The notes beneath the pieces were generated by a model. The model did no database searches and was not told where the DNA came from. It saw only the letters and a list, made by a program, of their open reading frames with translations. DNA of 64,000 bases from Monodelphis domestica (Eukaryota; Chordata; Mammalia; Didelphimorphia; Didelphidae): contig NC_077228.1 of assembly GCF_027887165.1 (NCBI RefSeq), positions 108,078,043 through 108,142,042 on the forward strand. Direction: 5' to 3'. Shown one piece after another: positions 38,155 to 51,000 of this stretch; positions within the stretch are counted from its first letter, which is position 1; each line of letters opens with the position of its first letter. The translations under genes and the position numbers were made by a program.

Positions 38155-38807
38155 GACTTCCGGGTAATCATGGCTGCAATCTAGACGCCACACGCTTCCT
38201 CTCCCCAGCACCGGATGAAATAGACTACATCAAAGGAGCATAAAAATCACCTTTGGTGGAACAGGACTCCCCAGTATCCCACAGAGGTGAAGGTACGTGG
38301 GGCTTGAACATTTCCACACTATAATAAGAAGGAAGAAAATCTTGCACAGAAAAGTGAACTGAGCCGCCCTTCCCCCACCCCACCTCCCCCACCAAACAAG
38401 AGTGAGCTACCTGAGCACTCACCGGGACAGGGACTGAGTGGGGAACATCTCTGACTGGGGGGGGGGGGGAACTCCAGGGTCCTTGGGATCTGGGGACTGC
38501 CAGGAAAAAATGTCTCAGGGCGGTTTCACAGGAGAACCCAGCTCTGAGCAGGGGGGTCCAGGGAGCTGTACTTGGGGTGGTTGCGCTGAACATCTGGGCG
38601 GAGCTAAAAACCAGGGGCGAACCACTTGCTGATTATCTGGGCAGAGCTGAACACCTGGGCACTTTGGCTGTGATCAGGGGCCCAGTGCTCTAAGAAACCT
38701 TGGAGGCTGGGAAGAACTAGTCTGAGGCAACCTAAATTCACAGAAAAACTGCCCAAATCACCCAGACCCCAGACCAAAAAGGAAAGGGGAATAAAACCAC
38801 CAAAGGG

Positions 38808-39792
38808 ATGGCTTACATGGCCCAAAATCAAGCCTCCAGGAAGAAAGGAAAAAAGGTGACTATTGAAAACTTTTATGGTGGAAGTACCCAAAGAAAAGAG
38901 GAGAATGAGGAGGAAATCCAAAAAAAAAAAATCAGAACATGCCTCCCAAAATGGAAATTATCAACAAGCTCTGGAAGATCTCAAACTGGAACTTATCCAA
39001 AAGATGGAAACCTGGAAAGAAAAATGGGAGAAAGAGATCAGCAGTCTGACAGATAAGACTGCTCAATTGGAAAAAGAGCTCGAAGCATTCAATAGAAGGG
39101 CAGACAAAGCTGAAAAGCAAAACCAATCCCTAACGACCAGAATTAAGCAACTCGAAGAAAGTGAGATCATAAAACAGCAAGAATCAATAAAGCAAACCCA
39201 AAAAATTAATGAATTAGAAGAAAACATAAAATATCTCACTGAGAAGGTCACCAATCTGGAAAACAGAGGGAGAAGAGAAAACCTCCGAATTATCAGTCTA
39301 CCAGAAAAACCAGAGATAAACAATAAACTCAATATTATTCTACAGGAGATTATAAAAGAAAATTGCCCACACGTTCTGGAGCAAGGGGGCAAAATAGAAA
39401 TAGAAAGGGTTCATAGAACACTCTCTATACTAAATCCCAAAAAGACAACCCCTAGGAATGTAATTGCCAAATTTAAGAGCTTCCAAGAAAAGGAGAAAAT
39501 CCTACAAGAAGCCAAGAAGAGGAGCTTCAGATATAAGGGGGCTGCCAAAAGAATCAAACACGACTTAGTGGCTAACACAATAAGAGACCGCAAAGCATGG
39601 AACACGATATTTAGAAATGCAAGAGAGCTGGGTCTTCAACAAAGAATCAACTACCCAGCAAAACTGACTATATACTTCCAGGGGAAAGTATGGGCATTCA
39701 ACAAAATAGAAGATTTCCAAGCATTTGCTAAGAAAAGACCAGAACGTAGTGGAAAATTTGATATCCAATCACAGAAAGCAAGAGAAACATGA
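38808..39792 (+). pseudogene. L1-E ORF1, one frame slip in an A-run
   Basis: ATG at 38808 gives MAYMAQNQASRKKGKKVTIE, then NFYGGSTQRKEENEEE, matching the KKGATLDTFYG start region of L1-C ORF1. The frame changes at a run of As near 38920-38932. The rest is open in the other frame to 39792: a coiled coil (EKEISSLTDKTAQLEKELEA, then more heptads), RRM-like (GRRENLRIISLPEKPEINNK) and C-terminal domain (TTPRNVIAKFKSFQEKEKIL). That downstream frame alone is open for 309 codons from 38863. The slip could also be a sequencing error in the homopolymer. Confidence 0.85.
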
Positions 39793-39885
39793 AAAGGTAA
39801 ATATGAAAGAAAGGGAAAAGGAGATAAATCTTATCTTTTTCTTTAAGTCAAACTTTCTTCTATAAGGACTACATTTACATCAAAT

Positions 39886-39909
39886 TATATATATATATAT
39901 ATATATATT
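39886..39909. repeat. (TA)n microsatellite
   Basis: A TA run in the inter-ORF spacer of L1-E, where L1-C has an ordinary AT-rich segment. Confidence 0.8.
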
Positions 39910-40493
39910 AATATGTGGGGAAAATGTTTTGTGTAACTCTCAAAAATTGTAGCATCATAAGAGTAGTTAGAAGAAACATGCATAGGGAAAGATTGGGGCA
40001 TTAAGAAGATTTGGGGAAAGTGGGGGCAAAGAAAGGAAAAGGGAGGGGGGGACCATCAATAATACTAAGATTTACTTCAAGAAATAGGGGGGGACTTAAT
40101 AGAATAATCTTTCCCATATAAAGATACACATGGGAAAGGGAGGGGAAGAACTCTCATATGAGAAGGAGAGGAAGAGAGTGTGAAGTGGAATTACTTAAAC
40201 CTTACTCTCAGTGAAATCAAATCTGAGAGGGAAGAACATCTAGATCCAGTGGGATCCTGAATTCTATCTTATCCATTAGGGCAAGAAAGAAAGGAAAATT
40301 AAGGAGGGGGAGGAGGGAGGGAGTATAAAAAGAGAGGGAAGGAGAGAGGGGAGGGGGAGGAAGCATAAAAAGGGAGGGGCTAGAAAGGGAAGCATCTCAA
40401 GGGAGGGGACTAGGGGGACTGACCTAAAGTAAATCACTGGTTCAAAAGGATATAGCTAAAGAAGAAAGGTAAGAACTAGGGGAAGATATCAAA

Positions 40494-43400
40494 ATGCCAG
40501 CGAATCCACAAATGACAATCATAACTTTGAACATGAATGGGATGAACTCACCCATAAAATGTAGACAAATAGCAGATTGGATTAGGACCCAAAACCCTAC
40601 CATATGTTGTCTTCAAGAAACACATATAAGGCAGGTTGACACTCACAAGGTTAGAATTAAAGGTTGGAGTAAGACCTTTTCGGCCTCAACTGATAGAAAG
40701 AAGGCAGGAGTGGTAATCATGATATCTAATAAAGCCAAAGTACAAATAGACCTGATCAAAAGGGATAGGGAAGGTAAATATATACTGCTAAAAGGGAGTA
40801 TAGACAAAGAGGAAATATCACTAATCAACATGTATACACCAAATGGTATAGCATCCAAATTTTTAATAGAGAAACTAGGAGAATTGAAGGAGGAAATAGA
40901 CAGTAAAACCATATTAGTGGGAGACTTGAACCAACCACTATCAAATTTAGATAAATCAAACCAAAAAATAAAAAAGAAAGAGGTAAAAGAGGTGAATGAA
41001 ATCTTAGAAAAATTAGAGTTAATAGACATATGGAAAAAATAAATAGGGACAAAAAGGAATACACCTTCTTTTCAGCACCACATGGCACATTCACAAAAGA
41101 TCATACACTAGGTCACAGAAGCATGGCACTCAAATGCAGAAAAGCAGAAATAATAAATGCAGCCTTTTCAGATCACAAGGCAATAAAAATATTGATCAGC
41201 AAGGGTACATGGTGAGCCAAATCAAAAATTAATTGGAAATTAAACAATATGATACTCCAAAATCTTTTAGTTAGAGAAGAAATCATAGAAACAATTAATA
41301 ATTTTGTTGAATAAAATGACAATGGCCAGACATCCTTTCAAACCTTATGGGATGTAGCCAAGACAGTACTTAGAGGAAAATTCATATCCCTGAATGCATA
41401 TATTAACAAATTAGGGAGGACAGAGATCAAGGAATTGGAAATGCAAATCAAAAAACTTGAGAACAAACAAATTAAAAACCCCCAGAAGAAAACCAAACTA
41501 GAGATCCTAAAAATTAAGGGAGAAATTAATAAAATCGAAAGTGACAGAACTATTGAGCTAATAAACAAGACTAGAAGCTGGCACTTTGAAAAAAACAGAC
41601 AAAATAGACAAAGTACTGGTTAATCTAATTTAAAAAAGGAAAGAAGAAAGACAAATTAACAGCATCAAGGATGAAAAGGGGGACCTCACCTTCAATGAAG
41701 AGGAAATTAAGGCAATCATTAAAAACTACTTTGCCCAACTATATGGCAATAAATATACCAACCTAGGTGATATGGATGAATATTTACAAAAATATAAATT
41801 GCCTAGACTAACAGAAGAAGAAATAGTTTTTGTAAATAATCCCATATCAGAAAAAGAAGTCCAACAGGCCATCAAAGAACTTCCTAAGAAAAAATCCCCA
41901 GGGCCTGACAGATTCACCAGTGAATTCTATCAAACATTCAAAGAACAGCTAACTCCAATACTATACAAACTATTTGACATAATAAGCAAAGAGGGAGTTC
42001 TACCAAACTCCTTTTATGACACAAACAGGGTACTAATTCCAAAGCCAGGCAGGCCTAAAAAAAGAGAAAGAAAATTATAGACCAATCTCCCTAATGAATA
42101 CAGATGCAAAAATCTTAAATAGGATACTAGCAAAAAGACTCCAGCAAGTGATCAGAAGGGTCATCCACCATGATCAAGTAGGATTTATACCAGGGATGCA
42201 GGGCTGGTTCAATATTAGGAAAACTATCCACATAATTGACCACATCAACAAGCAAACCAACAAGAACCACATGATTATCTCAATAGATGCAGAAAAAGCC
42301 TTTGATAAAATACAACACCCATTCCTATTAAAAACACTAGAAAGCATAGGAATAGAAGGGTCATTCCTAAAAATAATAAACAGTATATATCTAAAACCAT
42401 CAACTAATATCATCTGTAATGGGGATAAACTAAATCCATTCCCAATAAGATCAGGAGTGAAACAAGGATGCCCATTATCACCTCTATTATTTGACATTGC
42501 ATTAGAAACACTAGCAGTAGCAATTAGAGAAGAAAAAGAAATTGAAGGCATCAAAATAGGCAAGGAGGAGACCAAATTATCGCTCTTTGCAGATGACATG
42601 ATGGTCTACTTAAAGAATCCTAGAGATTCAACCAAAAAGTTAATCGAAATAATCAACCACTTTAGCAAAGTTGCAGGATACAAAATAAACCCACATAAGT
42701 CATCAGCATTTCTATATAATTCCAACACAGCTCAGCAGTAAGAACTAGAAAGAGAAATCCCATTCAAAATTACCTTAGACAAAATAAAATACTTAGGAAC
42801 CTATGTCCCAAGACAGACACAGGATCTATATGAACACAACTACAAAACACTTTCCACACAACTAAAACTAGACTTGAACAATTGGAAGAACATTAATTGC
42901 TCATGGGTAGGACGAGCCAATATAATAAAAATGACCATCCTACCCAAACTCATCTATCTATTTAGTGCCATACCCATGGAACTTCCAAAATTTTTTTTTA
43001 CTGATTTAGAAAAAAACATAACAAAGTTCATTTGGAAGAACAAAAGATCAAGGATATCCAGGGAAATAATGAAAAAAATACAAAGGAAGGGGGTCTTGCA
43101 GTCCCAGATCTCAGACTATATTATAAAGCAGCAGTCATCAAAACAATTTGGTACTGGCTAAGAGACAGAAAGGAGGATCAGTGGAATAGACTGGGGGCAA
43201 GCAACCTCAGCAAGACAGTATATGACAAACCCAAAGATCCCAGCTTTTGGGACAAAAATCCACTATTTCATAAAAACTGCTGGGAAAATTGGAGGACAGT
43301 GTGGGAAAGATTAGGTTTAGATCAACACCTCACACCCTACACCAAGATAAATTCAAAATGGGTGAATGACCTGAACATAAAGAAGGAAACTATAAGAAAA

Positions 43401-44291
43401 TTAGGCGAACACAGAATAGTATACATGTCATGTCAGGCCTTTGGGAAGGGAAAGACTTCAAAACCAAGCAAGAATTAGAAAGAGTTACAAAATGCAAAAT
43501 AAATAATCTGGATTACATCAAATTAAAAAGGTTTTGTACAAACAAAACCAATGTAACCAAAATCAGAAGGGTAGCAACAAATTGGGAAACAATCTTCATT
43601 AAAACCTCTGATGAAGGTTTAATTACTCAAATTTATAAAGAACTAAATCAATTGTACAAAAAATCAAGCCATTCTCCAATTGACAAATGGGTAAGGGACA
43701 TGAACAGGCAGTTCTCAGCCAAAGAAATCAAAACTATTAATAAGCACATGAAGAAGTGTTCTACATCTCTTATAATCAGAGAGATGCAAATCAAAACAAC
43801 TCTGAGGTATCACCTCACACCTAGCAGATTGGCTAACATGACAGCTATGGAAAGTAATGAATGCTGGAGGGGATGTGGCAAAGTGGGGACACTAATTCAT
43901 TGCTGGTGGAGTTGTGAATTGATCCAGCCATTCTGGAGAGCAATTTGGAACTATGCCCAAAGGGTGATAAAAGACTGTCTGCCCTTTGATCCAGCTGGGT
44001 TTGTACCCCAAAGAGATAATAAGGAAAAAGAATTGTACAAGAATATTCATAGCTTCACTCTTTGTGGTGGCCAAAAATTGGAAAACGAGGGTATTCCCAT
44101 CAATTGGGGAATAGCTGAACAAATTGTGGTATATGTTGGTGATGGAATACTATTGTGCTAAAAGGAATAATAAAGTAGAGGAATTCCATGGAGACTGGAA
44201 TGACCTCCAGGAAGTGATGCAGAGCGAAAGGAGTAGAACCAGGAAAACATTGTACACAGAGACTGATACATTGTGGTACAATCGAAGGTGA
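40494..44291 (+). pseudogene. L1-E ORF2, several breaks
   Basis: It starts MPANPQMTIITLNMNGMNSP. The endonuclease (CCLQETH, VGDLNQPLSN) is open to a stop at 41040. Further shifts and stops occur near 41097, 41214, 41312, 41630, 42060, 42740, 43070 and 43430. The RT blocks ([22 protein letters not shown] at about 42585) and the Cys-rich end ([20 protein letters not shown]) are present. A short deletion near 43995 shortens the C-terminal [12 protein letters not shown] stretch to FDPAGFVP. Confidence 0.85.
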
Positions 44292-44659
44292 TGGACTTCT
44301 CCATTAGTGTCAATGCAATGTCCCTGAACAATCTGCAGGTATCTAAAAAATACTATCCACAAGCAGAGGATAAACTGTGGGAGTAAAAACACCAATGAAA
44401 AGCAACTGCTTGACTACAGGGTTGGAGGGGATATGACTGAGGAGAGACTCTAAATAAACACTCTAATGCAAATTCCAACAACAGGGAAATGGGTTCAAGT
44501 CAAGAACACATGTGATAACCAGTGGAATCATGCGTCGGCTATGGGAGAGGGAAAGGTGGTGGGAGGGGAGGAGGGGAGGAAAAGAAAATGATCTTTGTTT
44601 CTAGTGAATAATGTTTGGAAATGACCAAATAAAATAATGTTTAAGATTTAAAAAAAAAG

Positions 44660-44693
44660 ATAAATATCTCCAAACACTGCAAAATCAGAGACT
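44660..44693 (+). other. Possible 3' transduced tag of L1-E
   Basis: Between the first A-tract (ending about 44658) and the terminal A-tract (about 44694-44702) lies an AT-rich tag starting ATAAATATCTCCAAACACTG, absent from the other L1 copies here. Confidence 0.55.
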
Positions 44694-44718
44694 AAAAAAA
44701 AAAGAACTACCATGTGAG

Positions 44719-45062
44719 TGAGTGAAAAGGGCTGACTCCCTTCCCTGGCTGTCCTGGAGGTACTAGCCTCTTGAAGGACCCCCTCATCTGGGAGGAGGCC
44801 TCTTTGCTAAAACCTTTGATAATTGACCCTTAAACCCTCTGGCTGCAGTTTCTGGAGTCCTGCTGGAGTAAAGCCAGGGCTTGAATAGTCCAGCTCTTTT
44901 AGCTAGATTTTTCTTACTCTGCCCTCTTTCTCATTTCTCTACTTTCACATTCCCTCTATTTTATCAATAAATTACCATTAAGATCATTTGGAATTGACCA
45001 ATTCCTGGAGATAATACTATTTGATACATTTAGTCCAACCCTTTAATTTTTATCCCTTACAT
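44719..45062 (+). repeat. LTR Y, third piece
   Basis: Resumes LTR Y after L1-E (TGAGTGAAAAGGGCTGACTC) with AATAAA near 44965, and ends ATCCCTTACA at about 45062. Together with the pieces at 36552 and 37989 this gives one LTR of about 800 bases. Confidence 0.72.
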
Positions 45063-46643
45063 TCTGGCCCTTACATGTGGCTGACCACTTAGGTTGTGAG
45101 GAGTCCCTCAATCTTTTGTAATTTTCTTGACTTTTCCTTGACTTTTGTTACTATCCCAAAGTCAGCTTTTTAATAGTTTGTTTTGACTCTACAATTCACA
45201 GCTGCTGATAAGGTAAGTTCAAATTTTTTTCTTCTTTCTCTTTCTCCTTAAAAAAAAAAAGCTGAAATTTACCTTGCCAGCAGTAAGCTGACTGTTTATT
45301 CCTTAGAAAAAACTAGCAGTGAGGGCCACACCTGGGGAAAATCTTGCACTCCTTCTCAGAAGGGCAGCAACTCTGCTCCACCCAAACAGAATTCCATCTT
45401 GCAACCAAAACAAATCTCCAAAAAACTGGAGAAAGTTACTAAGCATAACTCTATTGTTTGTTATTAGGGAGAGTGAATGTGAAGCTAAAATTAACAATTT
45501 TTTAGCATTTTTTTGGTCCTGGAAATCTACTTTCCTTTTTTCAAAGCACCAAATGTCTCTAGAATTAATTTAAGTGCGAAGTAAAATCTGGGAAGATCAG
45601 TCAAGAAGTGAAGTGTTAAAGTAACAAAAACAAACAAACAAAACTGGTGCTTTTTACCCTAAGAGGCTTTTAGAGCCTAAATAAGGCCAACTCAGAAAAG
45701 CAATTTGGAAGCTGTTTCCTGAAAGTATGTGGTAGAAACACATGGTCCTAGTGTTTTACCCTGGGGGGAGTGGGGGTGGGGAAGGCAGCTGTTTCCCATT
45801 GCCCCTCCTCTACTTAGCCTCAGGTGAAAGGTTTCCTCACCTGCCTTCTACTCACCTTACCTTTGCAGCCAGATCCTCCATTTTACCTTAAGCCCTCCTG
45901 TTTTCAGCCCCTTGTCATGCTGCCTCATGGCCACTGGAGGCCAGTATTGAACACTCAATTTTTTTCTTCTGCTGAGCGGACAATCCTTTTTCTGTGAGCT
46001 TTTCTACCATCAGAGGGCAGCACCAATAAACAGTAAATAATAATAATGGTTATAATAAATAAATAATAAAATAAAAATATGTAAAAGCCCCTCAGGTGGG
46101 AAGGACTTGGGTCAGAGTGCCCCAGGTAAGGGCAAAGGAAAATAATAAGAGAGATACAAAGGTTGAGGTCAGAAGGGTCTCATTTTGCTGGTAGCAGGTG
46201 AATACAACTTTATCGCAAGCTGGTTACATCTTTTAAAGGTAGAGATCACAGAAAGTGAAAGCAATTCTCTGAGAAAAGTCCCTGGGAAAGTGCAACAAAA
46301 ATTATAGATATGGCACCTGTGGTAGGATAATGGTTCCAGGAACTGGGGTAAGTTAATGTTTCCAGGAGTTGGGGTAAGATAATAATTCCAAGCACCATCC
46401 AAATTCATGGAACGGTTAGCTACCACATGTCTTGCCAGCAAGGACATGTATTGATATATTAAGAACAAAGAAGGTGGAGGGGAGGGCATTTGGACTCATT
46501 CTCAGACAGACCATGAGATCTCAACCTCTGGAAAGGGCACTCAGATCTTTATCTTAGATGGACTCAGAGTTATCAACCTTTAACAAAAAATACATTGAAA
46601 TTTATTTTCTTAATCTGATTACAACACTAAGATGCATGAATGC
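45063..46643 (+). other. ERV P2 leader and unassigned DNA
   Basis: Just after LTR Y the sequence TTCTGGCCCTTACATGTGGC may hold a primer-binding site, but I cannot match it to a tRNA. The rest up to 46643 is non-coding to my eye. It includes a G-rich block at 45760-45785 and a TAA-rich stretch at 46030-46080. Some of it may be another LTR in the minus direction. Confidence 0.4.
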
Positions 46644-48092
46644 TGTAAAGGTAAAAATGGAGTTAATTACATAAAAAAGGTTGGACTGGATTATATTTAA
46701 AGTAGGGTCACCAGGAATTTAATTTATTCCAAAGAGATTTATTTACAATTTATTTATTTACAAAATATAGAAAGAATGAAGTATGAAAATCAGAGAAAGG
46801 ATAGGGTAAAATATCTAGCCTAAGCACTAAGTAATTTACTCTAGGCCTCTAGCTCAACTCAAGCAGGGAGAGTTAGTCCTTAGGCCTCAGCAAAGCCAAG
46901 GACCTGGGGAAGTTTCTCTCAAGAGTTAGGTCTTTCCTGAGGCTGGTTTTTTTTTTAAAGAGTGCTTTTTTTAAAAGAGTTAGCTTTTCCTGCGCTCTTT
47001 GTGGTGGCCCAAAACTGGAAAACGAGGGGATGCCCATCAATTGGGGAATGGCTGAACAAACTGTGGTATATGTTGGTGATGGAGTACTATTGTGCTAAAA
47101 GGAATAATAAAGTGGAGAAGTTCCATGGAGACTGGAACAACCTCCAGGAAGTGATGCAGAGCGAGAGGAGCAGAACCAGGAGAACACTGTACACAGAGAC
47201 TAATACACTGTGGTATAATCGAACGTAATGGACTTCTCCATTAGTGGCGGTGTAATGTCCCTGAACAACTTGCAGGGATCCAGGAGAAAAAAACACCATT
47301 CATAAGCAAAGGATAAACTATGGGAGTGGAAACACCGAGAAAAAGCAACTGCCTGAATACAGAGGTTGAGGGGACATGACAGAGGATAGACTCTAAATGA
47401 ACACTCTAATGCAAATACTATCAACAAAGCAATGGGTTCAAATCAAGAAAACATCTAATGCCCAGTGGACTTAAGCGTCGGCTATGGGGGGTGGGGGGGA
47501 GGAAAAGAAAATGATCTATGTCTTTAACGAATAATGCTTGGAAATGATCAAATAAAATATATTTAAAAAAAAAAAGAGTTAGCTTTTCACTCAACACATA
47601 TCAGTCCAAAGGAAGAGATTTTAGAATAGCCTCACCAGGAACAGTCTTGGGGTGAGTTAGCAGATTTTCCACTAGCCTCCACTCCAAAGAACGAAGAACT
47701 GAACTCTCAGAGGAAGTTGTAATTCCTTTTAAAGACACTTTCTTTTGCATCACTTCCTGTGCCTTCCTCCAATTTTTATATGAACAAATAATAGTCTAAA
47801 GCCTTGCTTAGGACTAGTCACCCAGGAGGAAGTCAGTCAATTCTAATTTATCATCCAGTATTGCACAAATGGTTCACAGACCTCCCACTTAATGATGAAA
47901 TGGAATGTTTACATTTTGGTGATTAGATCTTAAAATTGGCAGTTCTACCTACTCAACTTTTAAGTAGGGTGTTTACACTTTTGGTGATGAAATCTAAAAA
48001 TAGGCAGGGGTTACAATTTAATTTTCACAATCAGGAGAGAGTTAATTAATTTCATTCTCACCATCAGAGGAGAGTTAAATTTAATTTTCACA
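46644..48092 (-). mobile_element. Solo LTR related to family X, with L1-F inside
   Basis: Starts TGTAAAGGTAAAAATGG and ends TTAATTTTCACA on plus, flanked by ATGC at 46640-46643 and 48093-48096. It shares GGTCACCAGGAATTTAATTT-type sequence with the other LTRs but is more distant. L1-F interrupts it at 46990-47571. Confidence 0.72.
46990..47571 (+). mobile_element. L1-F: strongly 5'-truncated L1
   Basis: It contains only the last part of ORF2 (from GCGCTCTTTGTGGTGGCCCA to TAA at 47226) and the 3' UTR with G-run and A-tail. AAAAGAGTTAGCTTTTC flanks it at 46973-46989 and 47572-47588, a 17-base duplication. Its sequence is very close to the L1-C 3' end. Confidence 0.92.
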
Positions 48093-51000
48093 ATGCTACT
48101 CTGCAAGAAAGACTACTGGCTTTTGTCCAATTGGGAACGTTTACGGTTCTGGAATGCCTCCTTCTCCTTATTTTGCTAGGAAGTATTCTTTTCCAAATCC
48201 TAAATGTTAAGACACAAAAGGTTACCATACAGAAAATAAAAACTGAAATGCAGGTCAAAGTGCAAATTCAATTGGACAATTTTAAGCACTTCTTGCATGG
48301 TCTAATGGCAAAGGAACATTCCATCAAAAAAAAGTCTGATTTTTGCAAGCCTGTTCCTGAACTACAAAGAGAAGAAAACCCTATTTCTCCAGAAATAGAG
48401 ATGGAAGACCCCTCTTCTATGTGGAGAACCTCCTTTTCTTGTGCTCTGCAACTCCTAGTTAACCTTCCCTCCCGTGCACCCTCTCCCCACATCCCGTCCT
48501 CTCCTGTCCCTTATCCCAACCCATGAACAACCCCAGCTCCGAGGAAACTTTGTCCTCCTGCTATACCGGTTCTTATTTCTACTGCTTCTGCATCCACACA
48601 GACAATTCCTAAAAAATCATGACCACTGACAGATTCCTATGAAGTTCTTTTCCCCTTAAGGGAAGTTCCTACAATAGGACATGATGGGGATGTGGTAACA
48701 TTAAAACAACACATGCCTTTCATATACCAAGATATAAAGGAATTAAAACAAGATACCCCTAGCTAAGAAAAAAAAACTGATAGTGATGATGAAAAAGATG
48801 GCTGATTTTTTTTTTCGATGTGACCCTTCTTATAAAGATGTTGAAAAATTACTTCAGGCCTTTCTAACACAACATGAGAGGAATAAGATCATCTCTCATG
48901 TCAATAAAATCTGAGGGTGCAATGCAGCACACTGGCCATCTCAGGATCCTAAATAGGACTATAATGACCTAGAAGAATAGAATAGAAGAATATTTGCAAG
49001 TATATCATGCTAGAGAGGCTATTCTCAAAGCAATGAGAGAATGCTCCAAAAGGCCACATGCATAGGCCAAATCTGAATACTTTACACAATCTGATGATGC
49101 AACACCATCTCAATTCATTGATAGGCTTGTTGAGATGAGAGGTAGATACCTGGATCTTGACCTTTCTACTGAAAGAGATATTAGACAAATAAGATGACAA
49201 TTTGTCGACAACTTTTGTAAAATGATCCAGGATTACTTTAAAACACATTGCCCAAGGTGGCCTGAGATGGGTCTTGAAGAGATGAGGAGAACTGCTGTTT
49301 TTGTCTCTAAAGACCATAAAGAAAAGTAGGAAGAGACTAACAATTTACTGGCCATGGTTCAGAAGGAAATGAAATCTTTAAGTGATAGAATGGATAAACA
49401 TGAAAAAGAGCATGATACTCAACCAATTGCACTTGCCCTTCTCCAAGAATCTAACTATTGATCCTGTATCTGCCACTTCTGTGAGAAGAAGGGCCACATA
49501 ATGATGAACTATAGGAATTTGTTCCAGGCAATCAGAAATAATAACCAGTTGAATAATAACTATAGAAACAACTATAGAAATAACTACAATAATGATTTCA
49601 GGAATCACAACTTTAGATCTGATAGCAATTCTAGAAATGGAAATCAGGCAACTAATAACTCATACCAAATGACCCCACAATAGTATATCTTAAATGGAGC
49701 TCATCCCCAAACCATGCCCCTTATGGGGGAGCCCAAGAAACTACCCAAAGATTATGAAGGTGAAGGGGGGGCACAGGAACCAGAAGATTCAACCTTTGAT
49801 TTTCCAGACCCTGATGTCTTACTACCTGTTGACCTACCTACTGCACATAACATTAAATGTTGGTAACACCTATCATGATGGTCTTTTGGATACTGAAGTC
49901 TCCAGGTCTGTATTGAATAGTACACCTGATTCAGATTGCAATTCCATTTGTTCAATAAATGTAGTGAGGGTATCAGGGACATTCCTAAAGGTTCCAAAAC
50001 TTTCCCCTAGAATGGTGTCCATAGGACCCTTGTTTGTAGAGCACTCTTTCCTCTTGATACCTAGCTTCTTATTGCTGAATCTGTACTTTTTTTTTTGCAC
50101 TGTATTTGGTTGATCCTTGTATTTTAACAAATTGCCCTTACAGGACAACATATATTACCTCAATAAATAAAACTTGTATTTGTGACCTATATTAACTTGA
50201 TGTGCCTTTTGTAACATTTTGTGCCATTTGTAATTTTTTTATTTAATATATTATTGCTTTTATGCCTCATTTATATTTATACCACAGATCATGGCTAGTT
50301 AAAGAGGAAATGAATCTTATTTTTTGGAAAGCAGCCTCTATATTTTATCTCTGTGATTGTGAAATATACACATTTTTTAATATTTTTGTTTTTCTTCCTG
50401 CATGTGCAATACACATTTGATTTTTTCTCATTTTTTGTATTTGAAGCACATGTCACAAGTATTGAAAAAATTTTTAATTGTTTTTGATTTTTACAATAGA
50501 ATAAGCTAAGATGTCCATTTGCCTAGCATATAAATATGTACTCAAAAGCTTTAGACTATGGAAACCTGTCATTTATTGATAAATTTATGGGACTGTGATT
50601 AATATTTGTGTCTGATTCTAGGAAATGGAATCAAAATAAGGAACACTGACTTCATCAACATAGTGCCACAGAAGCACGGACTTAACCTGAATAGTGCCAA
50701 AAGAGCATACAGGTCAAAAACAGAAACCAGTCCAGGTGGACCTGATGAACTTTTATGCCAATATGAAAGGACTTGAACCTAGTGTGAGACTCAAGGTTGC
50801 AGTGCTTGACTTTTTTTAAGATGCAGGAATCCTTGTACCATACTCCTTGTGAAATACATTCTATCAAAGTACCTAAAATGTGGCTGTTCTGGCTCCCCTA
50901 CCCCTGATAAATGATGAAAAATCAGACTAGGGAATGGCAGTTCCATTTTACACAAAAATCTAGTCCTTTTTTCTCTCTTATAGTATGGCAATTTCCTGTT

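Larger units (their letters stand above)
38155..44702 (+). mobile_element. L1-E: full-length L1 with a distinct 5' end
   Basis: It is about 6.55 kb, flanked by AGAACTACCATGTGAG (38139-38154 and 44703-44718). The 5' end is GACTTCCGGGTAATCATGGC, unlike the GGTCAAGATGGTGGC start of L1-A and L1-C, while ORF2 and the 3' UTR are close to L1-D. Its parts are 5' UTR 38155-38807, ORF1, a purine-rich spacer, ORF2 (broken) and 3' UTR 44292-44702. The tail holds two A-tracts separated by a non-L1 tag. Confidence 0.92.
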
